The notes: a model not told the origin generated them from the letters alone. A stretch of DNA of 64,000 nt from Roseiarcus sp963820775 (GCA_963820775.1 CAWGBF010000014.1:53541-117540), one strand, 5' to 3'. Shown: positions 35,279 to 44,549, counted from the stretch's first letter. Program-made: numbers and translations.

Positions 35279-36258
35279 CCGCCCCCGCCGTTCCCGGCGC
35301 GAGGCGCGTCTCCCCGCGGGCCGCCCAGCCAGACGGTTGCGTTTCTCGGATCAAAAATCACCTCTCCGAAAAGAGCGAGGAACGACGCGCCCAGTTGGGC
35401 TGCGGGCTCAGGCATGTCCGCGATCCCTCCGCAGGTGTTGGCGGACTTCACGATCAAATGGAAATCGTCGGTCCCAACGATTCGTCGCCCCTGTTCGTTT
35501 TCAATTCCGAGCGGGCGGTCTTTAACGCGGTAGACAGGCCAGTGCTCGCGTCCGTCGCATGTCCAGATGTCAATGTCTTCCACCCGGTCAAGCTTGGCGC
35601 CGCTCCCGACAAGCCGGTCGAACAAAGCCTGGTTGATGTCGATCGAGCGGGAATAGACGAAATCCTCGTAGCCGGTGTCGATCTGCGCCCAGACGCGAGC
35701 GTCGCCGAGGCGCAAAAAAACGACCGGAACATTGGGGAGGCGAGCGCCGCTCTTGGAAGGGTCAGAGGAGAAAAAGCCGTTCTGAGCGACGGGGGTGAAA
35801 CCGCGCGCGATAAGCGCCTGGGGTTTACAGGTCTCGGCGCTCAGAAACGCGGTGTTGTCCGTCAGTTGGACGGTAAACTGGGACAGGAGATCGTCGCCGA
35901 TGACCCCGAGCTGTCCATTTCCCGGCTGAAGCATCAGGTAGTAGCGGGCGAGGTGAAAATCAGCTTTTTCGATGCCTGGAAGAGAGATTGCCGCCGTTCT
36001 GATCGACCCATCCGGACCGGAAAATGAGGCCGCCGACAACGAACTTCGCGTCGCGCCATAATCCAGCAGGAAGGGGCCGGTCACCCCGTCAGCGGTAAGT
36101 TCGACGTAGGGCGATGCGCCGTCGGGAACGCTGATCCTGGCATAAGGGCGCCCGCCGCAGAGAGCCCCGCGATCGGTTTCTTTAATGTCCATGCTAAAGC
36201 CGAAAATAGGAACCCCGATCGCCACAAGTGAGAACGAGAAAATCCTGACGCGGTTCAT
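35272..36258 (-). CDS. Two-lobed retropepsin-like aspartic protease homologue
   Basis: 328 residues from the ATG at 36258, with an N-terminal signal or anchor (RIFSFSLVAIGVPIFGFS). Two aspartic-protease half-motifs are seen: FLLDYGATRSSL (Asp66, Tyr in place of Thr/Ser) and AQIDTGYEDFVY (Asp194, canonical DTG). Each is followed by a hydrophobic-Gly block, LGVIGDDLL and QLGASFLALFGEVIFD, typical of retropepsin-like folds. The duplicated layout resembles a pepsin-like monomer rather than a retropepsin dimer. Because the first lobe is DYG, activity is uncertain. No functional neighbour. Confidence 0.6.
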   Translation of the reverse strand: MNRVRIFSFSLVAIGVPIFGFSMDIKETDRGALCGGRPYARISVPDGASPYVELTADGVTGPFLLDYGATRSSLSAASFSGPDGSIRTAAISLPGIEKADFHLARYYLMLQPGNGQLGVIGDDLLSQFTVQLTDNTAFLSAETCKPQALIARGFTPVAQNGFFSSDPSKSGARLPNVPVVFLRLGDARVWAQIDTGYEDFVYSRSIDINQALFDRLVGSGAKLDRVEDIDIWTCDGREHWPVYRVKDRPLGIENEQGRRIVGTDDFHLIVKSANTCGGIADMPEPAAQLGASFLALFGEVIFDPRNATVWLGGPRGDAPRAGNGGGGQ

Positions 36259-36370
36259 CAGCTTCGATAGGATCGGTTCTGGATGCGCTGTCAACGACGC
36301 CGGCGCATCGATCTGTGCCTAATAACGATGCCGGTGGACTCTGGTCCTCGCAGGCTAAGGGGGGCGGGCT

Positions 36371-37363
36371 ATGGCTCAAGATGCGTCCTCGATCAATTAC
36401 CGACTTGGAAGCCTTTATTCGGTCGTCACCGCATTCCTCTATGCGACGCAGGAGCCGTTCTCCTTCCCGGCGGCCAAGCATCTCAACACCTTGCAGTTCG
36501 TGGCCCTGACCCAGGTTTCCCTGCTCGTGTCCCTCCCATTGTTGCTGAGCCGGGCAAAAAGCCGCCGAGATTTCGTAGCCTTGGTGCGAAAGCCAATCAA
36601 CTACGGGTACCTGGCGATCATCTTCGGTATCGGACTGACCGGCCTCCTCTTGTACAACTTCGGTCTCAGCAACGCTCACCCGATCATCATCTCGGCAATT
36701 CTGAACCTTTCGCCGTTCTGGGCGGCATTGGTGGCGCTCGTGCTGGCCGGGGTGCCGATCCCGATTTCGCGGGTGACGTTTTTTGGCTGTTTTGCTGGCG
36801 CGTTCATCGGCGCCATGGCGGTCGCCTGGAGCCAGCTCGGCGACAGGGGCACGTCAAACGTAAGCGCGCTTGCGGACAGTTTTGTTCACGGCAGCTGGCT
36901 CTATGCGATTCCCGTGCCATTGGCCTCGGCGCTCGGGGGGACTCTGGTCGGCAAATGGTTCAGCGCTTACGACAAATCCGCGGCGATCGCGGCCAATTTT
37001 CTCACCGCAAACGTCATCCTGATTCCGGGCTGCCTCACCCTTCTCGCGTGGCGAAACGAGCTGAATTTCGATCAGCTGGGGTCGATCTTGCTGATGATCT
37101 TCGGCACGATCGTCGCCGCCTCGTTCGGCCGCGTCATGTATCAGGTCGCGCTGACCGTCACCGGCGGGGACAATGGCTTTGTCACCATGTTTCTGAATCT
37201 GGTCCCGGCGCTGACCGCTTTCATATCGCTCGGGCTGTCGCACTGGGTGGCTGACCTGCACTTCGTCATCGATCTCATCTTTTTTCTCGGCTCCGGCTTG
37301 ATCGCCGCGTCGCTCGTGTTGTTTTCGCTCAAATCCTGGCGGCAGCCCGCTCGACGAACCTGA
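36371..37363 (+). CDS. EamA/DMT-family transporter
   Basis: 330 residues with ten predicted membrane segments in two five-helix halves, typical of the drug/metabolite transporter EamA superfamily. Examples are YLAIIFGIGLTGLLLYNFGLSNAHPIIISAIL and AALVALVLAGVPI in the first half, and MFLNLVPALTAFISLGLSHWVADLHF in the second. The substrate is unknown. Monocistronic, facing away from the protease-like gene. Confidence 0.85.
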   Translation: MAQDASSINYRLGSLYSVVTAFLYATQEPFSFPAAKHLNTLQFVALTQVSLLVSLPLLLSRAKSRRDFVALVRKPINYGYLAIIFGIGLTGLLLYNFGLSNAHPIIISAILNLSPFWAALVALVLAGVPIPISRVTFFGCFAGAFIGAMAVAWSQLGDRGTSNVSALADSFVHGSWLYAIPVPLASALGGTLVGKWFSAYDKSAAIAANFLTANVILIPGCLTLLAWRNELNFDQLGSILLMIFGTIVAASFGRVMYQVALTVTGGDNGFVTMFLNLVPALTAFISLGLSHWVADLHFVIDLIFFLGSGLIAASLVLFSLKSWRQPARRT

Positions 37364-37450
37364 ACCCGGTCGGTTCGGCAATCGCGTTTGCGCAGGGCTG
37401 CCGCCATCGCGCCATGAAATCACCGCCTAGCTCGGCTCAGATGGAAAGCG

Positions 37451-37669
37451 ATGATTCGTATCGCCCTCTCGGACGCGGCCTACGACGCCATCGCCTCGAC
37501 GCTGCCTACAGGGTCAGCGCGATGGCCCATGCAGCGGGACGGTGGCCACTGCTTTATCCAAGTCGAGGCGGCGGTGGTTGATCGCATGAGGGCGATGCGG
37601 CGACCCGGCGAGAGTTACAGCACCGTCATTCTTCGGCTTGTCGAGCTTGGGACGACTGATGCGAAGTAG
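37451..37669 (+). CDS. Small conserved hypothetical protein
   Basis: 72 residues. The pattern MIRIALSDAAYDAIASTLP, then FIQVEAAVVDRMRAMRRPGESYSTVILRLVEL, resembles short rhizobial hypothetical proteins with an antitoxin-like, possibly ribbon-helix-helix end (RPGESYSxxILRL). DNA binding is only a suggestion. Convergent with the next gene. Confidence 0.6.
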   Translation: MIRIALSDAAYDAIASTLPTGSARWPMQRDGGHCFIQVEAAVVDRMRAMRRPGESYSTVILRLVELGTTDAK

Positions 37670-37689
37670 AAATGCGCTCGAAGGCGCCG

Positions 37690-37974
37690 CTAGGTTGCCG
37701 CCCTTGCCCGCAGCGCGTTCAGGCGCCGCGCAAGGGCTTTCGCCGATCTGACAATTCGCCGGCCCCACCGGTCAAAAAACTCCTCCTTGCGCTCGGCCAG
37801 AAGATGCTCGGCCCGCCAGCGCCACTCGTCGCGGTCCTCGCGCAGGACGTCGTGATCCTCCCTGAGGCCAGCGACCAACGCTCTCATGGTCTCGAGTTCC
37901 GCCTCAACGGCGCGGAGACGCGTGAAGAGGGAGGGTTGCGGCTTGGGCTCGGGCGTTGCCGTTGCGACCGACAT
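37690..37974 (-). CDS. Small coiled-coil hypothetical protein
   Basis: 94 residues from the internal ATG at 37974, preferred to 38049. A helical central part (LFTRLRAVEAELETMRALVAGLREDHDVLREDRDEWRWRAEHLL) should form a coiled coil, followed by a basic tail. Similar short proteins occur in rhizobia, without known function. No recognised domain. Confidence 0.5.
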   Translation of the reverse strand: MSVATATPEPKPQPSLFTRLRAVEAELETMRALVAGLREDHDVLREDRDEWRWRAEHLLAERKEEFFDRWGRRIVRSAKALARRLNALRARAAT

Positions 37975-38198
37975 GGTTGGATGATGGCGCGCAAAGGTTA
38001 TCGGAGCGCTAAAATCGCTCGCGGGACCGTGGCGACTTGACGTCGCCATTTACCGACGCCAGCGAGTTAACGCTGCTAAGCATTTGGTCTCATCGCGGCT
38101 CGTCGACTCGCGCGATAGGCATTCAAATTATCGGCTGTCGTACCGCGTATCGAAGCACATTTCACGGCGAAAAAAAGGCTGGGCGATAGTGGGTCTCG

Positions 38199-39243
38199 CT
38201 ACTTCGGCGCTTGGTCCCACGGCGACGGGACGCCAACCCGAATGAGCCGAGAGAAGTCAGGCGACTGATCCGCCGCCTTGGCCTGGGGACTGACGCGCGC
38301 TCGCTCCATCAATTCGCTGAGCGGCATCGTCGTGACCACCGCCTGGTGGTCATAAAGGTAGCCCGGCAGAAAGCCGTTAACGACGAGTCGCCAATCAAAC
38401 GGGAGCGTGCTCCCCGCCGCTCTCACCAGCTTGAAGACCACGGTCGCGCAGTTCGCGGTGATTGAATTGTAAAATCTGGGCTGCGCTGCGAGTTCGGTCG
38501 AACTCGGCGACATATTCCCTCAACAGCGCGCGGGCCTGGTCGGGCAGGGTGCTCAGCCGATAAAGCCGCACGTCCTCGCCGCGCACATTCGTGCGCAGTC
38601 GCACCGAATCGCGCTCGGTAGTGGCGAGATAGACAAGCGTGTGCGACTTGAGGGCGTCGGCGACCGGCGAGAATTCGCTGTTCTTCTCGCGCCGAACCTC
38701 GACCGACCACGCGATATGCTCGCCGTCCTCGAAGCCGAAACTCATGATGACGTGGGCCATCTCGGGCCCGGCCCAATAGGCGAGAAAGAGATCGAGCGTC
38801 TTCAGCTTCGACAGGTCGTAAGAGCGCTTGCTCCACTTTTCGGTGAAGTCGTTGTCGGTCCGCCAGTCGAAATCGCGAACGTCGGACAGCGTCAGAATAT
38901 CGCCCTCGATCGAGCCCGTCGTCTGCCGCGCGACGTCAGGCGCCCAGTCGCCGTCGAGCGGCGGCTTGATCGTGCTCCACCAGGCGAGCAATCCGCCGAA
39001 GGCGACGGCGAAGACCACGAGCGCGATCAGGCCTCGACGAAAGAACAGCGCCGCGATTGTAACGAGGCCAAGTGTGGCGAATGCAACAGCCGCGGCCGCT
39101 CTTAAGGCCTCCGGCCCGGGGAGACGAAACCATAACGCAAGCGCGCTCCACGCGCTGAGGGGAGCGATGACAAGGGCAGAAACGAGGATGCGAAGCAGCA
39201 CGTCGGCGACACGTCGTCCCCAGCCCGATGTCGCCCCGCGCAT
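38199..39243 (-). pseudogene. DUF4105 membrane protein, one frameshift
   Basis: Two overlapping frames encode one membrane protein. The N-terminal part (39243 to about 38480) has two to three membrane segments and DUF4105 sequence DVRDFDWRTDNDFTEKWSKRSYDLSKLKTLDLFLAYWAGPEMAHVIMSF. The rest continues as AAQPRFYNSITANCATVVFKLVRAAG and DWRLVVNGFLPGYLYDHQAV in a frame shifted by one base at about 38470-38490. The reading is fully restored by removing one base, so this is either a sequencing error or a young pseudogene. Function of DUF4105 is unknown. Confidence 0.8.
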
Positions 39244-39322
39244 GCGGCCTCATTCCCCTCAGCCGCGGCGCGCTCGCCGCGCTCGAAACGCGAACCTGGA
39301 AAGACCGAGCTCGCCGCTCGGC

Positions 39323-39586
39323 TCAATTCACCGCCGGCACGACCGCCGAAGCCTCGATGGTCCCGCCGAATCTGGAGGTCGTCACCGTGACCTTCTGGCC
39401 AACCTTGATGCGCTTTATGTTGACGCCCCGTGCGACCTTGTAGGTAGAGCCGTCTTCCGTTGTGATGATATGCCGCATCAGGTCGATGGACCTTATCGTG
39501 GCCGTCGTCTTTGCCTCCGCAGCCAAGGCGACAGTCGCCGCGCCCAGGATTCCGACAGCCACGAACACACCGAGCATTTTACCCAT
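39323..39586 (-). CDS. Periplasmic DUF1344 protein
   Basis: 87 residues. A signal peptide (LGVFVAVGILGAATVALA) is followed by the short beta domain ATIRSIDLMRHIITTEDGSTYKVARGVNIKRIKVGQKVTVT, characteristic of DUF1344 in Hyphomicrobiales. Role unknown. Confidence 0.8.
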   Translation of the reverse strand: MGKMLGVFVAVGILGAATVALAAEAKTTATIRSIDLMRHIITTEDGSTYKVARGVNIKRIKVGQKVTVTTSRFGGTIEASAVVPAVN

Positions 39587-39708
39587 CGACTTTCCTTTCC
39601 TTGAGGGCCCGCCTTTCTGAGAAGACCCGCTCGCAGCGACCCTCCAAACACCCTCTGGTGGCGCTCTGATGGCGGCGCGCCCACAACCTTGAGAGGGCGC
39701 CGGTCCGG

Positions 39709-40551
39709 TCAGCCCTCGCTCTGGTGGCCGCCGGACAGCGGCACGAACGGAATGACCTTGCCGCCGAAAATGTCGGACCGAGCGACCGAAGGAGCGCCAT
39801 CTGCGTCGACCTTCTTGACCACTTTGAGGATGTGCTGGGCTCCCGGCGGGCCAACCGGAATGACCATGATCCCGCTCGGCTTCAATTGCTGCAGAAGCGG
39901 CGGCGGGATGTGGTCGATGCCGCAGGTGACGATGATCTTGTCGAATGGCGCCGCCTCTTCCCAGCCGAAATAGCCGTCGCCGCCGCGAGTCGTGATCGCG
40001 GAATATTCGCGATAACCAGCGCCGATCAGTCGATCATAGACGCCGCGGGTCCGCGCGGCGAGCTCGGGAATGATTTCGATCGAGTGGACGTGAGGCGTCA
40101 GATAGGTGAGCAGGGCTGATTGAAAACCGGAGCCAGTGCCGATCTCCAGCACCTTGTCGCTGCTGCGAATATTAAGCGCGCTTGTCATGCGGCCCATCGT
40201 GCCCGGCGGCGTGATGGTGACGCCGAAACCGATGTCGAGATAGTGCCCGACATAGGCGTTATCCCGGTCTTCGGGCAGGACGAATTCTTCCCGCGGCGTC
40301 ATCAGGAACGCCCGCTTGTCGGCCGTGGTCCATAGATCGTTGAAGCTCAGCAGCACCTTATAGCGATCGTAGCGGCGGCCGAGCTGAGTTGGATCCTCGC
40401 CACGGTTGGCCGTCATCCAGGCGACGAATTCCGAGCGGTTCCCCATCGGCGGCCATAGATCCGGGCTGAACGGCTTCCGCGGCTCTGCGTGAGCCGGAAG
40501 CACGGCGGCGACCGCAGCGGCCGCGCCAAGAAGAAATTCGCGTCTGAGCAT
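39709..40551 (-). CDS. Tat-exported protein-L-isoaspartate methyltransferase-like protein
   Basis: 280 residues from the ATG at 40551 (AGGGAG site upstream); the 9-residue extension from 40578 is unlikely. It begins LRREFLLGAAAAVAAVLPAHA, a twin-arginine signal peptide, then a SAM-dependent methyltransferase domain of the isoaspartyl methyltransferase type: TPPGTMGRMTSALNIRSSDKVLEIGTGSGFQSALLTYL, VHSIEIIPELA, and FDKIIVTCGIDHIPPPLLQQLKPSGIMVIPVG. The family repairs isoaspartyl residues in the cytosol; an exported member is unusual, because SAM would not normally be present in the periplasm. Confidence 0.82.
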   Translation of the reverse strand: MLRREFLLGAAAAVAAVLPAHAEPRKPFSPDLWPPMGNRSEFVAWMTANRGEDPTQLGRRYDRYKVLLSFNDLWTTADKRAFLMTPREEFVLPEDRDNAYVGHYLDIGFGVTITPPGTMGRMTSALNIRSSDKVLEIGTGSGFQSALLTYLTPHVHSIEIIPELAARTRGVYDRLIGAGYREYSAITTRGGDGYFGWEEAAPFDKIIVTCGIDHIPPPLLQQLKPSGIMVIPVGPPGAQHILKVVKKVDADGAPSVARSDIFGGKVIPFVPLSGGHQSEG

Positions 40552-40651
40552 CAAGGCTCCCTCAATCGAGCGTCTCAAGGATTCGGGCGGTGTCTAACAC
40601 AAATTGTCCGAAATAGGGGCAAGCCTTGCCACCGCCACGCAGCAAACCCGC

Positions 40652-41437
40652 CTAGCGCTTAAGCCGGGCCGCCAGGAAGCCGCGCAGCTCCGCCCAGGAT
40701 CGCGATGCGGCGTTGCCGTCGTAGGCGAGCAACATGCCCATCACTTGTCTGCCTGCGCCGAACTCGGGCAGGTCAAAGGCGTGGGCTGCGCCAGGATAGG
40801 CCACGAACCTCGCCATGCCGGGCGCCTGCTGCTTCATGAGCCGCGCGCAGTCCGCCGCGGGAGTCACCTCGTCCTTCGCGCCGACGAGAATGAGCGCCGG
40901 GATATCGAGCGCAGCGCCCGCTATGTTAGCGCACGGAGGATAGAAAGCCGCCGCAGCCTTGAAGACTGTCCCTTGCTCGCCCGCCGGGCGCGTTCCCCCG
41001 CCGGTTGCGATTTTGAGCGCCGTGTCGCCTCCCTGCGAAAACCCCACGGCCGCGATTCTGCCGGGGTCGACGTAGGGAAGGCGGGCGAGATAGGCCAGAG
41101 CGCCGTAGGCGTCGGGCAGCGCCTGCTGGAAGTCGACCGAGCAAGTCTCCTTGAGGCCGCGCGTCGCAAAGTCATCGACGAACAGGGCGACATAGCCCCA
41201 AGCGGCGATCCGCTCGCCGATCGCAGCTCGCTCTGCCGGCAGGCCGAGACAGGTATGCAGAAGAACGACGGCCGGGAATGGGCCGGCTCCCTTCGGCCTG
41301 GTCAGATAGCCCCGGATCGGGTCGCCCTGACCGGCGCTCGCGAAATTGACCGGTGTGTCCGCTTCCGCCCGAGCGCCGGTGGCCAGGAACCCGAATAACG
41401 CAGCGGCGGCGAGTCGTGGGTGAAAGAAACCGCGCAA
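40652..41437 (-). CDS. Secreted dienelactone hydrolase family protein
   Basis: 261 residues from a TTG at 41437, chosen because an AAGAGGAG site lies just upstream and a signal peptide (LAAAALFGFLATGARA) follows. Alpha/beta-hydrolase features: GFSQGGD (nucleophile serine), VGAKDEVTPAADC (acid) and PGAAHAFDLPEF (histidine). Family members cleave lactones or esters. The substrate is unknown. It lies downstream of a possible small gene at 41491 in the same direction. Confidence 0.82.
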   Translation of the reverse strand: MRGFFHPRLAAAALFGFLATGARAEADTPVNFASAGQGDPIRGYLTRPKGAGPFPAVVLLHTCLGLPAERAAIGERIAAWGYVALFVDDFATRGLKETCSVDFQQALPDAYGALAYLARLPYVDPGRIAAVGFSQGGDTALKIATGGGTRPAGEQGTVFKAAAAFYPPCANIAGAALDIPALILVGAKDEVTPAADCARLMKQQAPGMARFVAYPGAAHAFDLPEFGAGRQVMGMLLAYDGNAASRSWAELRGFLAARLKR

Positions 41438-41490
41438 GGCGCTCCTCTTGAACCGCAAAGGTTGCCCACTGATGCATAGGCAGGCGCTCG

Positions 41491-41694
41491 TCAAGCGGGC
41501 ATCGTGAGCCCGCTTTGCTCGACCGTGACACGGTCGACCATCTCTTCGATCATGCCCTGCTCGCGGACAGAGTTTCGACCGCCGCTGCTGCGAACATCGC
41601 CCCTCAGGTTCGATGGAACGGTCAGGAGACGATCTTCGCGCCGCGCCGCGTTGGTCATCAATTCGTGCTGCAGAGCGGCAAGCTTGCTGGACAT
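41491..41694 (-). CDS. Possible small hypothetical protein
   Basis: A 67-residue frame beginning MSSKLAALQHELMTNAARRE, with a GAGGG ribosome-binding site eight bases before the ATG at 41694. It has no signal, membrane segment or recognised domain. It is in the same direction as the dienelactone hydrolase 54 bp downstream. It could be chance; no homologue is recognised. Confidence 0.35.
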   Translation of the reverse strand: MSSKLAALQHELMTNAARREDRLLTVPSNLRGDVRSSGGRNSVREQGMIEEMVDRVTVEQSGLTMPA

Positions 41695-42028
41695 TGATGA
41701 AACCCTCTATCTGTGAAGCGGCCAGCCTATCCCGGCCCTTCACCGATGCGAGCCTCGGATCGGCGCCCGCCGACGAGGCGGGGTTATTCACGCGGCTTTA
41801 CTCAACCGCCTGCGCCCACATGCAACCTCTCTTTCGAGCCGAAATCCAGTCCTTTCTCAGCGTTCCCGGGCTGCAGTTAACGAAATCGGCGGGGCGCTCG
41901 CAGATCGGCCATCGCGCCAATAAACGTCGTCGACGTGCGACATGGATCGCCTACTGCACTTCGCAAGAATTTTAGGCTACTAAGGTGCGTTCTAATCACT
42001 TCGGCTTCACTAACAGGACGTTGCGGAA
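41695..42028. other. Gene-free region upstream of the XRE-cupin regulator
   Basis: 334 bp in which I see no supported gene. The last 60 bp hold A/T-rich stretches (GCAAGAATTTTAGGCTACTAAG) suitable for the promoter of the regulator at 42029, but no clear -35/-10 pair or palindrome. Confidence 0.5.
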
Positions 42029-42622
42029 ATGGACGACCGGCGCGAAAGCGAGAGCGGCGCTGAACACCTACAAGTAGGCGCACGCACGCGCCATGCGAGA
42101 ATCTTGAAAGGCATGCGGATGCGCGATCTCGCAGCTGCGGTTGGTTGCGACGAGAGCATGATTTCCAAGATCGAAGCCGGCAAGGTAATGCCGTCCCTCG
42201 TGATGCTCAACAAGATCGTAACCGCGCTCGATCGCGACCTCGCCTCATTTTTCGGCCTCGAGATCGACGCGCACAAGCTGGTGCAGACTGCGGAGGAGCG
42301 GGTCAGGGTCGACGGCGACGCCTTGCGGGGCGGCAAGGGCGTCACGTATGAGCGGCTCGTGCCGCTCGCCGCCGGCAATCTGCTTGAAGCGAACATTCAC
42401 AACGTGGAGCCGGGCGGCGAGAAGGTCGATCAGATCACCCATCAGGGCGAGGCGGTCGGCTATCTGATCGAGGGGGAGATCGAGCTCTTCATCGAGGGCG
42501 CCACCTATCACATGACGGCCGGCGACTCCTTTTTCTTTAAAGCCTATTTGACGAACGGCTACCGGAACATTGGAAAGACCGTCGCGAGGATCGTCTGGGT
42601 TAACACGCCCCAGGTTCACTGA
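42029..42622 (+). CDS. XRE-family regulator with C-terminal cupin domain
   Basis: 197 residues. The N-terminal helix-turn-helix (MRDLAAAVGCDESMISKIEAGKVMPSLVMLNKIVTAL) is of the XRE type. The C-terminal cupin_2 domain contains THQGEAVGYLIEGEIELFIEGATYHMTAGDSFFFKAY. HTH-cupin regulators commonly control small-molecule uptake and catabolism genes, with the cupin binding the effector. Convergent with the five-gene ABC importer, whose last ATPase gene overlaps its 3' end by seven bases. It is the likely regulator of that cluster and of the amidase. Confidence 0.9.
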   Translation: MDDRRESESGAEHLQVGARTRHARILKGMRMRDLAAAVGCDESMISKIEAGKVMPSLVMLNKIVTALDRDLASFFGLEIDAHKLVQTAEERVRVDGDALRGGKGVTYERLVPLAAGNLLEANIHNVEPGGEKVDQITHQGEAVGYLIEGEIELFIEGATYHMTAGDSFFFKAYLTNGYRNIGKTVARIVWVNTPQVH

Positions 42623-43578
42623 TTTGTCGACTTCGTGGCCCAGAGGCTCTCTTCGGCCCTGTGGCAGGCGACGGTGCGGCCAAGGAGTGTCCGTGAGGGA
42701 GGACGCTCGCGCCGGCAGCGCTCAACCGCAAGAGGACAACGGGTGTGAAAGAGACAAGCGTCCGGCGGATCGATCGGGCTAAGCGGCTCGGCGTCAATAA
42801 GGTTGGCGCCGCTCCGCCCGGGCGCAGCGGAGATCAGCGCCTGCGTGTAGGGATGCGCCGGCCGTCCCAGAATCTCCTCGACTGGCCCCGCTTCAGCAAC
42901 CCTACCGAGGTAGAGCACCAGCACGCGGCGGCACATCAGCCTCACGACCTCGAGATCGTGAGAGACGAACAACAGCGCCGTGTTGTTGGCCCGCCTCAGC
43001 CCATCGACCAACTTCAGAATCGTCGCCTGCACGGAAACGTCGAGCGATGCCGTCGGTTCATCGAGGACGAGAAGGCGCGGAGCCGACACCAGCGCCCGCG
43101 CCAATCCGACGCGAGCCTGCTGGCCTCCGGAAAGCTGATGCGACGGCCGCCCCAGGAGCTCCTCGGTGAGGCCGACCGCGCGAGCGGACGCGTCAACCCG
43201 AGCGGCGATATCCCGCGAGAGCCGAAGGCGCCCGAGCCCGACCGCGATATTGCGTCTCGCGCTGAAGGCCGGGTTCAGCGCGTCGCCAACATCCTGGAAC
43301 ACGAACTGAACACCGCGCCCCGCGCAGCCCTCGGCGCGAGCCGAGCGAGATTCGGCCCTGATGTCACGGCCATCCAGGAAAATGGATCCAGCGTCCGGTG
43401 GGATAAGACCCGCGACCATCCGGGCGAGCGTCGACTTGCCCGAGCCGCTTTCGCCCACCACGCCCAGCGCCTCACCCTCAGAGATCGTGAAGCTTACCCG
43501 ATCGACCGCATGAAGACGGCGTGTGCGATCGATCGGGAAGACCTTCGCCACGCACTTGACGTCAACACAGCTCGTCAA
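42616..43578 (-). CDS. Oligopeptide/dipeptide-type ABC transporter ATPase (second subunit)
   Basis: 320 residues from a TTG at 43578 whose TTGA overlaps the stop of the upstream ATPase gene (GGAG site present). An upstream ATG at 43647 would lie inside that gene. ABC motifs: Walker A GESGSGKST, signature LSGGQQAR, Walker B LLVLDEPTASLD, H-loop FVSHD. The C-terminal Cys-containing tail (CLFHTRCPLAVERC) is the oligopeptide-binding-subfamily signature. Pairs with the ATPase at 43575-44549. Confidence 0.93.
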   Translation of the reverse strand: MTSCVDVKCVAKVFPIDRTRRLHAVDRVSFTISEGEALGVVGESGSGKSTLARMVAGLIPPDAGSIFLDGRDIRAESRSARAEGCAGRGVQFVFQDVGDALNPAFSARRNIAVGLGRLRLSRDIAARVDASARAVGLTEELLGRPSHQLSGGQQARVGLARALVSAPRLLVLDEPTASLDVSVQATILKLVDGLRRANNTALLFVSHDLEVVRLMCRRVLVLYLGRVAEAGPVEEILGRPAHPYTQALISAAPGRSGANLIDAEPLSPIDPPDACLFHTRCPLAVERCRRERPPSRTLLGRTVACHRAEESLWATKSTNQ

Positions 43579-44549
43579 ACCGGTCTCCAACAGGCGACCA
43601 TTCGACTCTCCGCGCTGGCCAAGGCTGGCGGGCGCTCGACCCAGCAACGCGCCTCGGCGCGCGCGCAGCGCGGGGCGAAGCGGCAGCCTGGAACCGACCC
43701 CCTCAGATCGGGCAGGCCGCCGGGAACTCCCTCGAGGTCGGCGACGCGCTCGACGTCCGCCGGCGTCGCCCGAATGAGGGCGGCCGAATAGGGATGATGC
43801 GGCTTGGCGAAGAAGAGCGGCGCCGGGGCCTCCTCGACGATCTGACCGGCGTGCATCACGACGATCCGTTGGGCGTAAGCGCGGGCGAGCGTTAGGTCAT
43901 GGGTGATCAGCAGCGTCGCCATCTTACGCGGTGCGGCCTGGTCGACGATCAGATCGAGCGCCACTTTTTGGGTCGTCGTGTCGAGGCCAGTCGTCGGCTC
44001 GTCGGCGACGAGGAAGGAAGGGTCGCCGGCGAGCGCGATCGCCAGCATGACGCGCTGGCACATGCCTCCGGACAGGCTGCTGGGATAGGCCGCGACTCTT
44101 TGTTCGGGATCGGCGATTCGCATGGCGGCGAGAGCGGCGATCACTGCTTTATGGAGAGATGAGCCGCTAAATCCTCGATGCTCCTTGAGCACATCGCCGA
44201 TCTGGTCGCCGATGGCGCGGATCGGATTCAAGGCGGCGCGCGGATTTTGAAACACGACGCCAATCTCGCGGCCGCGGACCGACGCCCAGGCGCGCCCCGC
44301 GGGCGGACGCAGATCGACGCCCCCGAACTTGTGCCGCTCGACCGAGACCCGCGCCGCGGGACTGAGGATTCCGGCGATCGTATGAGCAAGTAGCGACTTG
44401 CCGGATCCGCTTTCGCCGACCAGAGCGACGATCTCGCCGCGTTCGACATCAAGATCGATGTCGTCGAGAGTGGGCGCGCAAGAGCTATCGCCGAAGTAAA
44501 GAGAAAGCCCTCGGAGCGAAAGTAGTGGGGGAGGCTCCAACGCGTTCAT
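43575..44549 (-). CDS. Oligopeptide/dipeptide-type ABC transporter ATPase (first subunit)
   Basis: 324 residues from the ATG at 44549, whose ATGA overlaps the upstream permease stop; a start at 44765 would lie inside that permease. Walker A GESGSGKS, signature LSGGMCQRVMLA, Walker B LVADEPTTGLD, and the oligo/dipeptide C-terminal Cys region (CRFAPRCARAEARC) are visible. Role: ATP hydrolysis to power import by the DppB/C-like permeases. Confidence 0.94.
   Translation of the reverse strand: MNALEPPPLLSLRGLSLYFGDSSCAPTLDDIDLDVERGEIVALVGESGSGKSLLAHTIAGILSPAARVSVERHKFGGVDLRPPAGRAWASVRGREIGVVFQNPRAALNPIRAIGDQIGDVLKEHRGFSGSSLHKAVIAALAAMRIADPEQRVAAYPSSLSGGMCQRVMLAIALAGDPSFLVADEPTTGLDTTTQKVALDLIVDQAAPRKMATLLITHDLTLARAYAQRIVVMHAGQIVEEAPAPLFFAKPHHPYSAALIRATPADVERVADLEGVPGGLPDLRGSVPGCRFAPRCARAEARCWVERPPALASAESRMVACWRPV

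Noticed and set aside
41613..41975. Plus-strand 120-residue frame
   Set aside because: It covers the upstream region of the regulator and shows no domain, signal or ribosome-binding site.
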